From: Saccharothrix ecbatanensis | GTDB taxonomy: Bacteria; Actinomycetota; Actinomycetes; Mycobacteriales; Pseudonocardiaceae | DNA length: 64,000 nucleotides | NCBI RefSeq assembly: GCF_014205015.1 | Contig: NZ_JACHMO010000001.1 | Location: forward strand, 8,060,001 to 8,124,000 | Direction: 5' to 3' | Translations under genes and position numbers: made by a program | Shown: piece by piece, positions 43,189 to 51,119 of the stretch | Layout: each line of letters starts with the position of its first letter | Numbering within the stretch: position 1 is the first letter of the stretch | The notes under the pieces: generated by a model | What the model was told of the DNA's origin: nothing | Seen by the model: the letters and a program-made list of their open reading frames with translations, nothing else | Databases searched by the model: none

Positions 43189-43198
43189 CTGTCTTGAC
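43189..43198. promoter_or_regulatory. -35-like element inside a TGTC-TT-GACA dyad
   Basis: TGTCTTGACA is a 10-base dyad containing a consensus TTGACA; an AAATAAAAT stretch follows, the lowest-GC piece nearby. It stands 31 bases before the ArsR start and can be both promoter and repressor site. Confidence 0.5.
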
Positions 43199-43228
43199 AA
43201 ATAAAATCGTCGGTGAGAAGGTTCTCCC

Positions 43229-43813
43229 ATGCTTGACGTGGAAGTGATCGAGGACCCGGCGACAGCCGAGGTCTCGCTGGACCCGGTGCGGGCCCGGCTG
43301 CTGGCCGAGCTGGCCGAGCCGAACTCGGCGACCATGCTGGCGGCGAAGGTGGGCCTGCCCCGGCAGAAGGTCAACTACCACCTGCGCACCCTGGAGCAGC
43401 ACGGCCTGGTCGAGCTGGCCGAGGAGCGTCGGAAGGGCAACATGACCGAACGCGTCATGCGCGCCACCGCCGCGTCCTACGTCATCTCGCCCACCGCGCT
43501 CGCCGCCGTCCAGCCGGATCCCGAGCGCGCCCCCGACCGGCTGTCCGCCCGGTGGCTGCTGGCCGTCGCCGCACGGCTGGTCCGCGACGTCGGCAACCTC
43601 ATCACCGGCGCCGCCAAGGCGGACAAGAAGGTGGCCACCTTCGCGCTCGACGGTGAGATCCGCTTCGCGACCGCTGCCGACCGAGCGGCCTTCGCCGAGG
43701 AGCTGGCCACCGCCGTCACCACGCTGGTCGCCAAGTACCACGACGAATCGGCAGCCGGCGGGCGGGCGCACCGCGTCGTCGTCGCCGTCCACCCCAGCAT
43801 CCCCAAGGAGTGA
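43229..43813 (+). CDS. ArsR-like winged-helix regulator
   Basis: 194-aa regulator: LAELAEPNSATMLAAKVGLPRQKVNYHLRTLEQHGLVELAEERRKGNMTERVM, followed by a helical C-terminal half. It lacks metal-site Cys residues, so a metal sensor role is unlikely. Forms an operon with an SRPBCC gene 2 bases later and an alpha/beta hydrolase gene; ArsR-SRPBCC pairs are common and their ligands are unknown. Confidence 0.9.
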   Translation: MLDVEVIEDPATAEVSLDPVRARLLAELAEPNSATMLAAKVGLPRQKVNYHLRTLEQHGLVELAEERRKGNMTERVMRATAASYVISPTALAAVQPDPERAPDRLSARWLLAVAARLVRDVGNLITGAAKADKKVATFALDGEIRFATAADRAAFAEELATAVTTLVAKYHDESAAGGRAHRVVVAVHPSIPKE

Positions 43814-43815
43814 CG

Positions 43816-44526
43816 ATGGGTCACGCGTTCGAGGGCGTCGACGAGGTCGAGCTGGCCGGCGTCACGCCGGATCAGGTCTGGGAGGCCATCGCCACCGGCC
43901 CCGGCATCGACTCGTGGTTCATGGGCGCCAACGAGGTCGAGCCCGGCGCGGTGGTGAAGCAGGCCTTCGTCCAGTACCAGGCCGCGCACCCGGTCACCGC
44001 CTGGGAACCCGGCAAGCGCCTGGCCTACGGCGGCGAGAAGGGGCCCGACGGCCGGTTCATCGCCTACGAGTTCCTGATCGAGGGCCGGGACCAGGGCAGC
44101 ACCGTCGTCCGCATGGTCGCCAGCGGCTTCCTGCCAGGTGACGACTGGGCGGACGAGTTCGAGGCCATGACGGCCGGTGGCGCGATGTTCTGGAACACCT
44201 TGGTCACCTACCTCCGCCACTTCGCCGGCCGCACCGCCCGTCCCGTCACGGTCGTCGGACCGTCCATCGAGGACTGGCCCGCGATGTGGACGAGGCTCGG
44301 CCGCAAGCTCGGCCTCGACGCCGCCCCCGGCGCCGGCGACCGCGTCGACCTGGACGACGGGGTCGTCTACTACGCCAACTCGCAGACCGTCGGCATCCGC
44401 ACGGAGAACGCGATGTACCGCTTCTTCCAAGGACTCAACGGCGCCTTGATCGCCATGCACCACGTGTTCACCGACGACCACCGCGACGAGCGGACCTGGT
44501 CGACCTGGATGGGAGACCTGTCATGA
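43816..44526 (+). CDS. SRPBCC-domain protein
   Basis: 236-aa START/AHSA1-like protein: FEGVDEVELAGVTPDQVWEAIATGPGIDSWFMGANEVEPG, GDDWADEFEAMTAGGAMFWNTLVTYLRHF. The hydrophobic cavity fold suggests binding of a lipid or aromatic ligand. AAGGAG lies 5 bases before the ATG. Its stop overlaps the hydrolase start (ATGA). Confidence 0.9.
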   Translation: MGHAFEGVDEVELAGVTPDQVWEAIATGPGIDSWFMGANEVEPGAVVKQAFVQYQAAHPVTAWEPGKRLAYGGEKGPDGRFIAYEFLIEGRDQGSTVVRMVASGFLPGDDWADEFEAMTAGGAMFWNTLVTYLRHFAGRTARPVTVVGPSIEDWPAMWTRLGRKLGLDAAPGAGDRVDLDDGVVYYANSQTVGIRTENAMYRFFQGLNGALIAMHHVFTDDHRDERTWSTWMGDLS

Positions 44527-45335
44527 TCGCCACCGATGTCAAGGGACACGCCGTCTCCGAGGACGGCACCAAGATCGCCTACACGCGCGTCGGGTCCGGA
44601 CCGGCGCTGGTCGTCGTGGACGGCGCGATGTGCTACCGCGAGTTCGGGCCGTCCAAGGCCCTGGCGGAGGCGTTGTCCGAGCACTTCACCGTCTACACGT
44701 ACGACCGGCGCGGCCGGGGTGAGAGCGGCACGGGCGCCGAGTACGACGTCCGGCGCGAGGTCGAGGACATCGCCGCGCTGATCGAGGTGGCCGGCGGGTC
44801 GGCGCACCTGTTCGGCATGTCCTCCGGCGGCACGCTGGTCGCCGAGGCGGCGCACCGGGGCGTGGCTGCCGGGCGGATCGCGATCTACGAGTCCCCGATG
44901 ATCCTCGACGGCACGCGCGCCCCGATGGACGCCGACCTCCCGGCCCGGGTGGAACGCGCGGTGGCGGAAGGACGTCCGGGCGACGCGGTGAAGATGTTCA
45001 TGCGTTACGTCGGCACGCCGGGCTTCTTCGTGGTGGCGCTCCAGCTCACCCCGATGTGGAAGAAGCTGAAGGGCGTCGCGCCCACGCTGCCGAACGACTT
45101 CGCGGTCGTCGGCGAGTTCCAGCACGGCACGCCGCCGGCCGCCGACCGGTGGGCCGGCGCCGAGGTGCCCGCGCTGGTGATCGCCGGCGGCAAGAGCCCG
45201 GACTACCTGCGCAACGCGCAGCAGCACCTGGCCGCGGCCCTGCCGCAGGGCGAGCTGACCGTCCTGCCCGGGCAGACCCACATGGTCAAGCCGAAGGCGA
45301 CGGTCCCGGTGCTGGTCGAGTTCTTCCAGCGCTGA
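44523..45335 (+). CDS. alpha/beta hydrolase
   Basis: 270-aa hydrolase: AYTRVGSGPALVVVDGAMCYREFGPSKALAEAL, YDRRGRGESG, nucleophile elbow FGMSSGG (Ser present), and His in LPGQTHMV. No signal peptide. Last gene of the ArsR-SRPBCC operon; followed by a strong 10-bp hairpin. Substrate unknown. Confidence 0.88.
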   Translation: MIATDVKGHAVSEDGTKIAYTRVGSGPALVVVDGAMCYREFGPSKALAEALSEHFTVYTYDRRGRGESGTGAEYDVRREVEDIAALIEVAGGSAHLFGMSSGGTLVAEAAHRGVAAGRIAIYESPMILDGTRAPMDADLPARVERAVAEGRPGDAVKMFMRYVGTPGFFVVALQLTPMWKKLKGVAPTLPNDFAVVGEFQHGTPPAADRWAGAEVPALVIAGGKSPDYLRNAQQHLAAALPQGELTVLPGQTHMVKPKATVPVLVEFFQR

Positions 45336-45359
45336 GAGCGGTTCCGGGCAGGGCGAAAC

Positions 45360-45392
45360 CCGGTGGTGGGCGAGGACGCCGTCCACCACCGG
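45360..45392. terminator. hairpin after the hydrolase gene
   Basis: Ten-base perfect stem CCGGTGGTGG / CCACCACCGG around a 13-base loop, between convergent genes. It can terminate transcription from both sides. Confidence 0.7.
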
Positions 45393-45449
45393 AGTGTCCA
45401 CATCGGACTCCGGCTCGCGCCGCCCCCGCGGGGCACGAGCCGGAACCCG

Positions 45450-46283
45450 TCACGGCTTGCGGGCCACGCCGCCGGCGATGCAGTAGCTGACCGCGTCCAG
45501 CTCCTTGAGCCGCGGCCCGTCCGGCCACCAGTCCGCGCAGATCACCAGGCCCGGCTCGACCAGCTCCAGGCCGTCGAACAGCCGGTGCAGCTCGGCCATC
45601 GTGGCGAACCGCCCGCTACCCATCGCCGAGTGCAGGAACGTCTCCTCCATCCGCCGCGCGATCGCCGAGTGCTCCTCGGTCTCCGGGTCGAGGAAGTGCG
45701 AGATCGCCACGTACGAACCGGACGGCAGCGCCTCGATGTACTCGGCCATGATCTCCGCCGACGTCGGCGAATCACCGTTGTAGTGGTGCAGCGTGCCAAG
45801 CTGGAACAGCGCCATCGGCTCGTCGAAGTCGATGTGCCTGCGCACGATCTCGTCTTCCAGGATGTCCTGCGGCTTGAAGATGTCCGCCGCCGAGAAGTGC
45901 GTCTGGTCGTTCTCCTCCAGCAGCGCCCGGCCGTGTGCCAGTACCACTGGGTCGTTGTCGACGTACACGACTCGTGCGTCCGGGTTAATCCGTTGCGCCA
46001 CCTGGTGTGTGTTCTCCGCGGTGGGCAGACCGGACCCGCAGTCCAGGAACTGGTTGATGCCCGTCTGGCTCGCGACGAACCGGGTGGCCCGGATCAGGAA
46101 GCTCCGGTTGTCCACCGCGAGGGTCGCCGCTTCGGGCGCGACCTCCTGCACGCGCCGCAGCACCTCGCGGTCGATCTCGTAGTTGTCCTTGCCGTTGAGG
46201 AACGCGTCGTAAACCCTGGCGATACTGGCTTTTGTGGTGTCGATGTAGACGGGGGCGGCGGCGTCCGAGGACGTACCCGGCAT
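45450..46283 (-). CDS. SAM-dependent methyltransferase, DUF574 family
   Basis: 277-aa protein: TTKASIARVYDAFLNGKDNYEIDREVLRRV, FLDCGSGLPTAENTHQVAQRINPDARVVYVDNDPVVLAHGRALL (SAM site), AISHFLDP. The DUF574 family is expanded in Streptomyces and Pseudonocardiales; substrates are unknown. Divergent from the XRE regulator of the second DUF397 set. Confidence 0.93.
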   Translation of the reverse strand: MPGTSSDAAAPVYIDTTKASIARVYDAFLNGKDNYEIDREVLRRVQEVAPEAATLAVDNRSFLIRATRFVASQTGINQFLDCGSGLPTAENTHQVAQRINPDARVVYVDNDPVVLAHGRALLEENDQTHFSAADIFKPQDILEDEIVRRHIDFDEPMALFQLGTLHHYNGDSPTSAEIMAEYIEALPSGSYVAISHFLDPETEEHSAIARRMEETFLHSAMGSGRFATMAELHRLFDGLELVEPGLVICADWWPDGPRLKELDAVSYCIAGGVARKP

Positions 46284-46498
46284 TGTGGTGACCTCGCATT
46301 ACGGGGGAAGTAGGACTGGTGGCTGTGCACCGCGTCACAGTCCGCTTAGCGTAAGGGTATGGGCTGGGCGCATGAGCGGACCGCGTGCGGCTGACCGGGC
46401 AAGATCATGGGTGTACGTTCAGTGACGATGCGAGTTCGCCCGCCCCAGGCGCAACCGCTGTTCGGGTGGACAGGCATGACGGTCGGGAGGATCGGCAG

Positions 46499-47374
46499 AT
46501 GGCGACTGGCGAACCCGCGCCGGAGCGGGAGAGCGGCCCCACCGCGTTGCGCATCGTGCTCGGGGCCCAGCTGCGCCGGCTGCGCGAGGCCGCGGAGATC
46601 AGCCGGGCGGACGCGGGCTACGCGATCCGCGGCTCCGAGTCCAAGATCAGCCGGATGGAGCTGGGGCGCGTCGGTCTGAAGGAACGCGACGTGAGCGACC
46701 TGCTGACCATGTACGGGATGAACGACGAGGACGCCAAGGCGAAGTTCCTGGAGATGGTCCGCCGGTCGAACTCACCGGGGTGGTGGCACCGCTACACCGA
46801 CCTGATGCCGGACTGGTTCCAGGACTACGTCGGCCTGGAGGAGGCGGCGTCCCGGATCCTGACCTACGAGACGCACTTCGTGCCCGGTCTGCTCCAGACC
46901 GAGGAGTACGCGATGGCGATCTCCAGCCATGGTCGCCCGGAGTTGGCCACGCCCGCGGTGCGGCGGCGGGTGTCGTTGCGGATGCAGCGGCAGAAGGTCC
47001 TCGCCCGCCCGGGTGCTCCGCGGGTGTGGGCGGTGATCGACGAATCGGTGCTGCACCGGCCGATGGGCGGCCGTCGGGTGCTGCGCGATCAGATCGACTA
47101 TTTGCTCAGCGTGACCAAGGACGGGCCTGTCACTCTTCAAATCATTCCCTTCGCGTTGAGCGGTTACGCAGCGGAAGGGCCGTTCACGATGCTTCGGTTC
47201 AGTGAGTCCGACCTGCCGGACATCGTCTACCTCGAACACCTCGCCGGCGCGCTCTACCTGGACAAACTCGAAGAACTCGAAATCTACAGCCGGGCTTTCG
47301 ACCGGCTGACGGTCGACGCGGAGACGCCCGATCGCAGCCGTCAGCTGCTCACGAAGATGCGAGCCGACCTCTAA
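46499..47374 (+). CDS. XRE regulator with DUF5753 domain (second copy)
   Basis: 291-aa regulator, homologous to the one at 9,890: XRE part LRRLREAAEISRADAGYAIRGSESKISRMELGR, then DUF5753 with FVPGLLQTEEYAMAISSHG and WAVIDESVLHRPMGGRRVLRDQIDYLL. GGGAGG stands 8 bases before the ATG. Followed by a promoter region with palindromes and then the DUF397 gene on the same strand. Confidence 0.92.
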   Translation: MATGEPAPERESGPTALRIVLGAQLRRLREAAEISRADAGYAIRGSESKISRMELGRVGLKERDVSDLLTMYGMNDEDAKAKFLEMVRRSNSPGWWHRYTDLMPDWFQDYVGLEEAASRILTYETHFVPGLLQTEEYAMAISSHGRPELATPAVRRRVSLRMQRQKVLARPGAPRVWAVIDESVLHRPMGGRRVLRDQIDYLLSVTKDGPVTLQIIPFALSGYAAEGPFTMLRFSESDLPDIVYLEHLAGALYLDKLEELEIYSRAFDRLTVDAETPDRSRQLLTKMRADL

Positions 47375-47410
47375 TCTTCCTCCTTTCGAATGAGATTCGC
47401 GGCTTGCATC

Positions 47411-47475
47411 TGCACGTGCATTTACCCGTGCGGCCACTCAGTGCTACGGTCCGTGCACAGTCAGATGCACGTGCA
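47411..47475. promoter_or_regulatory. paired TGCACGTGCA palindromes before DUF397
   Basis: TGCACGTGCA occurs at 47,411-47,420 and 47,466-47,475, with a further GTGCAC at 47,453 and CTGCAC at 47,478. The copies are 55 bases apart (about five helix turns) in the 128-base gap between the XRE and DUF397 genes; probable operators. Confidence 0.7.
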
Positions 47476-47502
47476 GCTGCACCACTCGCGGTTGGAGGGC
47501 TG

Positions 47503-47748
47503 ATGTCGATGGCCAGCAAGGTTCACAACGGCATGTCCGCTGCAGACTTGTCCGGCGTGACATGGCGCAAGAGCGTCCGCAGTGGCGCGCTCGGCAACTG
47601 CGTCGAACTCGCCGTGCTCCAAGGTGACGCCATCGCCATGCGCAACTCCCGCTTCCCCGACGGTCCCGCGCTCGTCTACACCAGGGCGGAGATCGCGGCC
47701 TTCGTGGCCGGTGCCAGGGACGGTGAGTTCGATGACCTCCTCAACTGA
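47503..47748 (+). CDS. DUF397 protein (second copy)
   Basis: 81-aa DUF397 protein: LSGVTWRKSVRSGALGNCVELAVLQGDAIAMRNSRFPDGPALVYTRAEIAAFVAGARDGEFDDL. GGAGGG precedes the ATG. Partner of the upstream XRE regulator, but here separated from it by a promoter with palindromes. Its 3' end overlaps the next gene by 17 bases. Confidence 0.93.
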   Translation: MSMASKVHNGMSAADLSGVTWRKSVRSGALGNCVELAVLQGDAIAMRNSRFPDGPALVYTRAEIAAFVAGARDGEFDDLLN

Positions 47749-48040
47749 TTACTCCACCCGCACCACGTTCCAGCTGCGTGAGCTGATAGCGCGGGGTTTC
47801 CAGTTCCTCCACCCGCGCGACGCGAGGGGGGAGCTGGCGGCGGTGGTCGGCGTGCGCGCGCACGACGCCGTCATCGACGTGGTGCGACTGCACACCGAGG
47901 ACGACGCGCTCGCGATGCGGATGCCCGCCGACGAGGTGAACGTGTTGTCCCCCAGCCGCTTCTCGTGGCGTCGCCACGGGCCGGCCACGCACGTGCTCGA
48001 AGAACTGCTCGAACTGCCCGACGAAGATCGCACCGTCTGA
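47732..48040 (+). CDS. small protein after DUF397 (102 aa)
   Basis: 102-aa protein: RTTFQLRELIARGFQFLHPRDARGELAAVVGVRAHDAVIDVVRLHTEDDALAMRMPADE..., ending RRHGPATHVLEELLELPD. Strand-helix pattern, no signal or membrane segment, no family recognised. It overlaps the DUF397 gene and so belongs to the same transcript. Two strong hairpins follow within 100 bases. Confidence 0.75.
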   Translation: MTSSTDYSTRTTFQLRELIARGFQFLHPRDARGELAAVVGVRAHDAVIDVVRLHTEDDALAMRMPADEVNVLSPSRFSWRRHGPATHVLEELLELPDEDRTV

Positions 48041-48093
48041 CGGTCGGATTCCCCTTACCGGGCAATGGCTTTGTCAGGCACACTTCAAGTCTT

Positions 48094-48143
48094 CCCGTCC
48101 ACTTCCGCGGTGGTGGACGGGTCGAGGGGTTTCGGTCCCCCTC
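48094..48143 (+). terminator. two successive hairpins
   Basis: CCCGTCCAC/GTGGACGGG (9-bp stem, 10-base loop) is followed at once by GAGGGG/CCCCTC (6-bp stem). They lie in the 240-base gap after the DUF397 operon and probably end its transcription. Confidence 0.65.
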
Positions 48144-48280
48144 AACGGCGAACCTGACCTGGAGACGCAGCGGGAGTCGGCTCCGCGCCGGTTGTCGACA
48201 CCACGCTCGGAGCGCAACTCCGTGTTCGTCGCGTTGTACGGCGCGGAGGTCGAGGTCGGCTTCGACCTCCGCGCCGGCCA

Positions 48281-48892
48281 CTAAGGGCGGCGCAGGCCGG
48301 CGAGCACGACTTCCAGGCCTCGGCGGAACTCCACGTCGGACGGGATTCCCCTGGCCACGTCGGCGGTTTCGGCCAGCAGCGGGTACTCCTCGCCCAGTCC
48401 GGCCATGGCCTCGGTGGCCTGGCCGACCAGCGGGCTCCGGTACTCCAGCTCGGTCGCGCCGATCAGGTAGGCGATCACCGCGCGCATCGCGATCACCCGG
48501 TCCTCGCCGGTGAACCCGGCCCTGGTGAGCACCCCGAGCACGGCCTCGCTCCACCGCAGCAGGAGCGGGCACCGGTGCCGGTGCGTCATGGTGAGCGGCA
48601 CCGCGTTGGGGTGTTGGACGATCGCCGCGCGGACCCGTTCGACCAGCACGGCGATCTGCTTGTCCCACAACGCCTTCTTCGGCGGCTCGACATCCACCAG
48701 GGAAAGGATGTGATCGACCGCAACGGCTTCCAGCTCGCCCCGGTCGGCCACATACCGGTACAGCGACATGGTGCCCACGCCGAGTTCGGCGGCGACGGCG
48801 CGCATCGACAGCGCGGCCAGGCCGTCACGGTCGAGCACGGCGAGCGTGGCGGCGGCGAGCGCTTGGTGCGTGAGTGACTTCGGTCTTGGCAT
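48281..48892 (-). CDS. TetR-family regulator (TetR_C type)
   Basis: 203-aa repressor: N-terminal SLTHQALAAATLAVLDRDGLAALSMRAVAAELGVGTMSLYRYVADRGELEAVAVD, of the tetracycline-repressor subclass. Divergent from a thioredoxin-fold gene, with two clear dyads between them, so it probably represses that gene and itself. The ligand is unknown. Confidence 0.92.
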   Translation of the reverse strand: MPRPKSLTHQALAAATLAVLDRDGLAALSMRAVAAELGVGTMSLYRYVADRGELEAVAVDHILSLVDVEPPKKALWDKQIAVLVERVRAAIVQHPNAVPLTMTHRHRCPLLLRWSEAVLGVLTRAGFTGEDRVIAMRAVIAYLIGATELEYRSPLVGQATEAMAGLGEEYPLLAETADVARGIPSDVEFRRGLEVVLAGLRRP

Positions 48893-48902
48893 GGCGCTTG
48901 AC

Positions 48903-48938
48903 AGCGTACAAGGTACGCGTACGCTACGGTAAGCGTAC
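48903..48938. promoter_or_regulatory. two TetR operators
   Basis: AGCGTAC-N3-GTACGCG (48,903-48,919) and a perfect GTACGCT-N6-AGCGTAC (48,919-48,938) lie side by side, sharing a base, between the divergent genes. They have the size and symmetry of TetR sites. Confidence 0.8.
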
Positions 48939-48981
48939 AGCGCACGCCTACGCTGCCGTTGACGTCGGAGGGGGAACGAAC

Positions 48982-49524
48982 GTGAAGGTCAGCGCACGTG
49001 AATGGGAGGCCGTCCTGGGCGGCACGGTGCGGGTGCCCGACCCGGACCGACTGGTGCACCTCCAGTTCCGCCGCTTCGCCGGGTGCCCGGTGTGCAACCT
49101 GCACCTGAGGTCGGTCGTCCAGCGGCACGACGAGATCGACGCGCACGGGATCACCGAGGTCGTGGTGTTCCACTCGACGGCGGACGAGTTGCGCCCGTAC
49201 GTCGCCGACTTCCCGTTCGCCGTGATCGGTGATCCGGACAAGCGGCTCTACGTGGAGTTCGGCGTGGAATCCGCGCGACGCTCAGTGCTCGACCCGCGGG
49301 CGTGGGGCGCGATGGTGTTCGGCATCGTCCGCGACCTCGGTCCGGTGCTGCGCGGCCGGCGTCCGCTGCCCAAGCCGACCGGCGGGCGACTGGGGCTGCC
49401 GGCCGACTTCCTCATCGCGCCGGACGGTCTGGTCGTCGCCGAGAAGCTGGGGCAGCACGCGTACGACCAGTGGTCGGTGGACGAACTGCTCACCCATGCG
49501 CAGGCTCTGACCAGCAAGAACTGA
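48982..49524 (+). CDS. peroxiredoxin-like thioredoxin-fold protein
   Basis: 180-aa AhpC/TSA-like protein: LVHLQFRRFAGCPVCNLHLRSVVQRHDEIDAHGITEVVVFHSTADEL, FPFAVIGDPDKRLYVEFG. The CPVC active site is that of PRX-like2 proteins. GGAGGGGG lies 7 bases before the GTG. Divergent from and probably repressed by the TetR gene; a reductive detoxification role fits. Confidence 0.88.
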   Translation: MKVSAREWEAVLGGTVRVPDPDRLVHLQFRRFAGCPVCNLHLRSVVQRHDEIDAHGITEVVVFHSTADELRPYVADFPFAVIGDPDKRLYVEFGVESARRSVLDPRAWGAMVFGIVRDLGPVLRGRRPLPKPTGGRLGLPADFLIAPDGLVVAEKLGQHAYDQWSVDELLTHAQALTSKN

Positions 49525-49525
49525 C

Positions 49526-49557
49526 TTGTCCACAGGGTTGTCCCCAGCTGTGGACGG
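49526..49557. promoter_or_regulatory. cluster of DnaA boxes in a hairpin
   Basis: TTGTCCACA (49,526), an exact copy of the actinomycete DnaA-box consensus, TTGTCCCCA (49,538) and TGTGGACGG (49,549, reverse, 7 of 9) lie within 32 bases. GTCCACAG/CTGTGGAC also forms an 8-bp stem, so the site may act as a terminator between the convergent genes. Confidence 0.6.
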
Positions 49558-49579
49558 ATCGAACACCCGTTCGATCGGC

Positions 49580-50206
49580 CTAGCGGACCAGTCGCAGGAG
49601 GTCGGGATCGCGCAGCGGGCGGCCGTGGCCGAACAGGACCAGCTTCGGCCGCAGCTCGGCGAGCCGGCGCATGGACGCCCGGTTGCGGAGGTCGTCGTAG
49701 CTGAGGAACTTCGGGGGCGCGCCGAGGCGCAGGACGTTGACGAACACGTCACCGCAGAGCAGCACGCCGTCGTGGTCGCGCCAGAGGGCGATGTGGCCGG
49801 GGGAGTGGCCGGGGACGTCGAGCACGGTGAACCCGGCGACCTCGTCGCCTTCGGTGAGGCCGCGGGCGACGGGGTGTGGCGCCGGCATCCGCATCCGCGA
49901 CACCACCGCCGCCGCGAAGCCCGAGCCGGTGACGGGTGTCGCGGTGGCCACCGCCGCGGCGTCCTTCCGCCCGATCCACAGCGGCACGTCGTACCGCTCG
50001 CAGACCGCGTGGCTGGCGCCGAAGTGGTCCGGGTGGGCGTGCGTGACGACGTGGGCGGCGAGCGTGCGGCCGTCGAGTTGGCGGGTGATCCGGCGGCGGG
50101 CGGAGCGCGTTCCGGCGTCCACCAGCACGTCCTCCACCAGGTAGGCGTTCACCAGGTGCGGAGGACGGCCGAGGAGCAGGTGGACGCCGGGAGCCAACTG
50201 ACGCAC
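49580..50206 (-). CDS. metallo-beta-lactamase-fold hydrolase
   Basis: 208-aa MBL-fold enzyme: THAHPDHFGASH (metal site), VLDVPGHSPGHIALW, LLCGDVFVN and LFGHGRPLRD. Typical of glyoxalase-II/lactonase-like hydrolases. GTG start. Stands alone between a convergent thioredoxin-fold gene and a small XRE gene on the same strand. Confidence 0.9.
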   Translation of the reverse strand: MRQLAPGVHLLLGRPPHLVNAYLVEDVLVDAGTRSARRRITRQLDGRTLAAHVVTHAHPDHFGASHAVCERYDVPLWIGRKDAAAVATATPVTGSGFAAAVVSRMRMPAPHPVARGLTEGDEVAGFTVLDVPGHSPGHIALWRDHDGVLLCGDVFVNVLRLGAPPKFLSYDDLRNRASMRRLAELRPKLVLFGHGRPLRDPDLLRLVR

Positions 50207-50231
50207 GTCGCCGATCGTAACCGCTAGTGGC

Positions 50232-50483
50232 TCAGTGTGACGGGTCGGCGACGTCGTCGCGGGTGGGCACCACCTCGAAGAGGTCGTCGAACTGCATCGG
50301 CGCGAGGGCCGTCAACGCGCCGCCGATGAACGCCGGGCCGGGCTGGAGTTCACCGGCGAGGACGCGTGCGACCGTGGACCGGTTGACGTCCATCGCCTTG
50401 GCCAGGGCGTAGTCCGACGTGAACCCCGCGAGTCGCGCGGACTTGCTGAAGGCGTCGGTGCGGAGCTTGATCTTTTTCGGCAT
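50232..50483 (-). CDS. small XRE-type regulator (83 aa)
   Basis: 83-aa protein, mostly helix-turn-helix: FSKSARLAGFTSDYALAKAMDVNRSTVARVLAGELQPGPAFIGGALTAL. Basic head MPKKIKLR. A long palindrome begins 11 bases upstream of its ATG. Paired divergently with another XRE gene at 50,638, together flanking a cluster of GTGCGCAC motifs that they probably bind. Confidence 0.82.
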   Translation of the reverse strand: MPKKIKLRTDAFSKSARLAGFTSDYALAKAMDVNRSTVARVLAGELQPGPAFIGGALTALAPMQFDDLFEVVPTRDDVADPSH

Positions 50484-50493
50484 GATCCGCCTT

Positions 50494-50533
50494 GTGTTGT
50501 GCGCACCCAACCAGTGGTGTGTGCGCACAACAC
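50494..50533. repeat. 40-base palindrome A
   Basis: Perfect 13-bp arms GTGTTGTGCGCAC / GTGCGCACAACAC around a 14-base spacer with its own ACCA..TGGT dyad. Nearly identical to palindrome B at 51,079. Further looser copies (GTTGTTCGCGCACAAC at 50,563; GTGCACAACACGCG at 50,605) lie toward the XRE gene at 50,638. Confidence 0.9.
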
Positions 50534-50637
50534 TAGCGGTGTGTGGTGCATTCGCAACTAATGTTGTTCGCGCACAACACGCAGGTCAGGCCTACCTGGG
50601 GGGAGTGCACAACACGCGTTGCGCCGACGCGCGTACG

Positions 50638-50976
50638 ATGACGCGGGTGACCACAGACGAGAGCGCGGACTCGACTTGGTGGGAGTGGGTCGAGCGCCAA
50701 CTCGAAGACCGCGCCATGACCACGGCCGACCTCAGCGAGCGGACCGGCCTTGACCGCAGCTGCTTCACCAGGTGGCGCAAGGGCGAACGCCCCACCATGG
50801 ACACCGCGCGCCTGGTGGCCAAGGCGTTCGGCATGAGCCCGCTGGAGGTCATGGTGAAGGCGCACCTGATCAGCGCCCAGGAAGCCCGCCTCAGCACCTC
50901 GGCCCCCGACCCGGCGGCGCTCACGGACCAGCAACTGCTGGCCGAACTGGGCCGCCGCCTGAAGCGCACACCCTGA
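50638..50976 (+). CDS. XRE-type regulator (112 aa)
   Basis: 112-aa protein: STWWEWVERQLEDRAMTTADLSERTGLDRSCFTRWRKGERPTMDTARLVAKAFGMSPLEVMVKAHLI is an XRE domain, followed by a short tail. Start ATG, or GTG three codons later. Flanked by palindromes A and B and facing the smaller XRE gene; lies just past the end of the biosynthetic operon. Confidence 0.82.
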   Translation: MTRVTTDESADSTWWEWVERQLEDRAMTTADLSERTGLDRSCFTRWRKGERPTMDTARLVAKAFGMSPLEVMVKAHLISAQEARLSTSAPDPAALTDQQLLAELGRRLKRTP

Positions 50977-51078
50977 AGCGCCGCCTCCGGAAACGGACGC
51001 GCCCCACGGGTACGTCCCGACATGGACTTCACGAAGGTCCGCTCCGTCGAGGCCCGCAGTAGCCGACCGCGATCATGC

Positions 51079-51114
51079 GTTGTGCGCACCCGACCAGTGG
51101 TGGGTGCGCACAAC
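51079..51114. repeat. 40-base palindrome B
   Basis: 13-bp arms GTTGTGCGCACCC / GGGTGCGCACAAC with a 10-base spacer. It differs from palindrome A by about 3 bases over 40. It lies 5 bases past the MFS stop codon, so it may also end the biosynthetic operon transcript. Confidence 0.9.
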
Positions 51115-51119
51115 ACAGC

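Noticed and set aside
48123..48284. Open frame ending VEVGFDLRAGH before the TetR gene
   Set aside because: No plausible start or ribosome site, overlaps two terminator hairpins, and matches no family I know.
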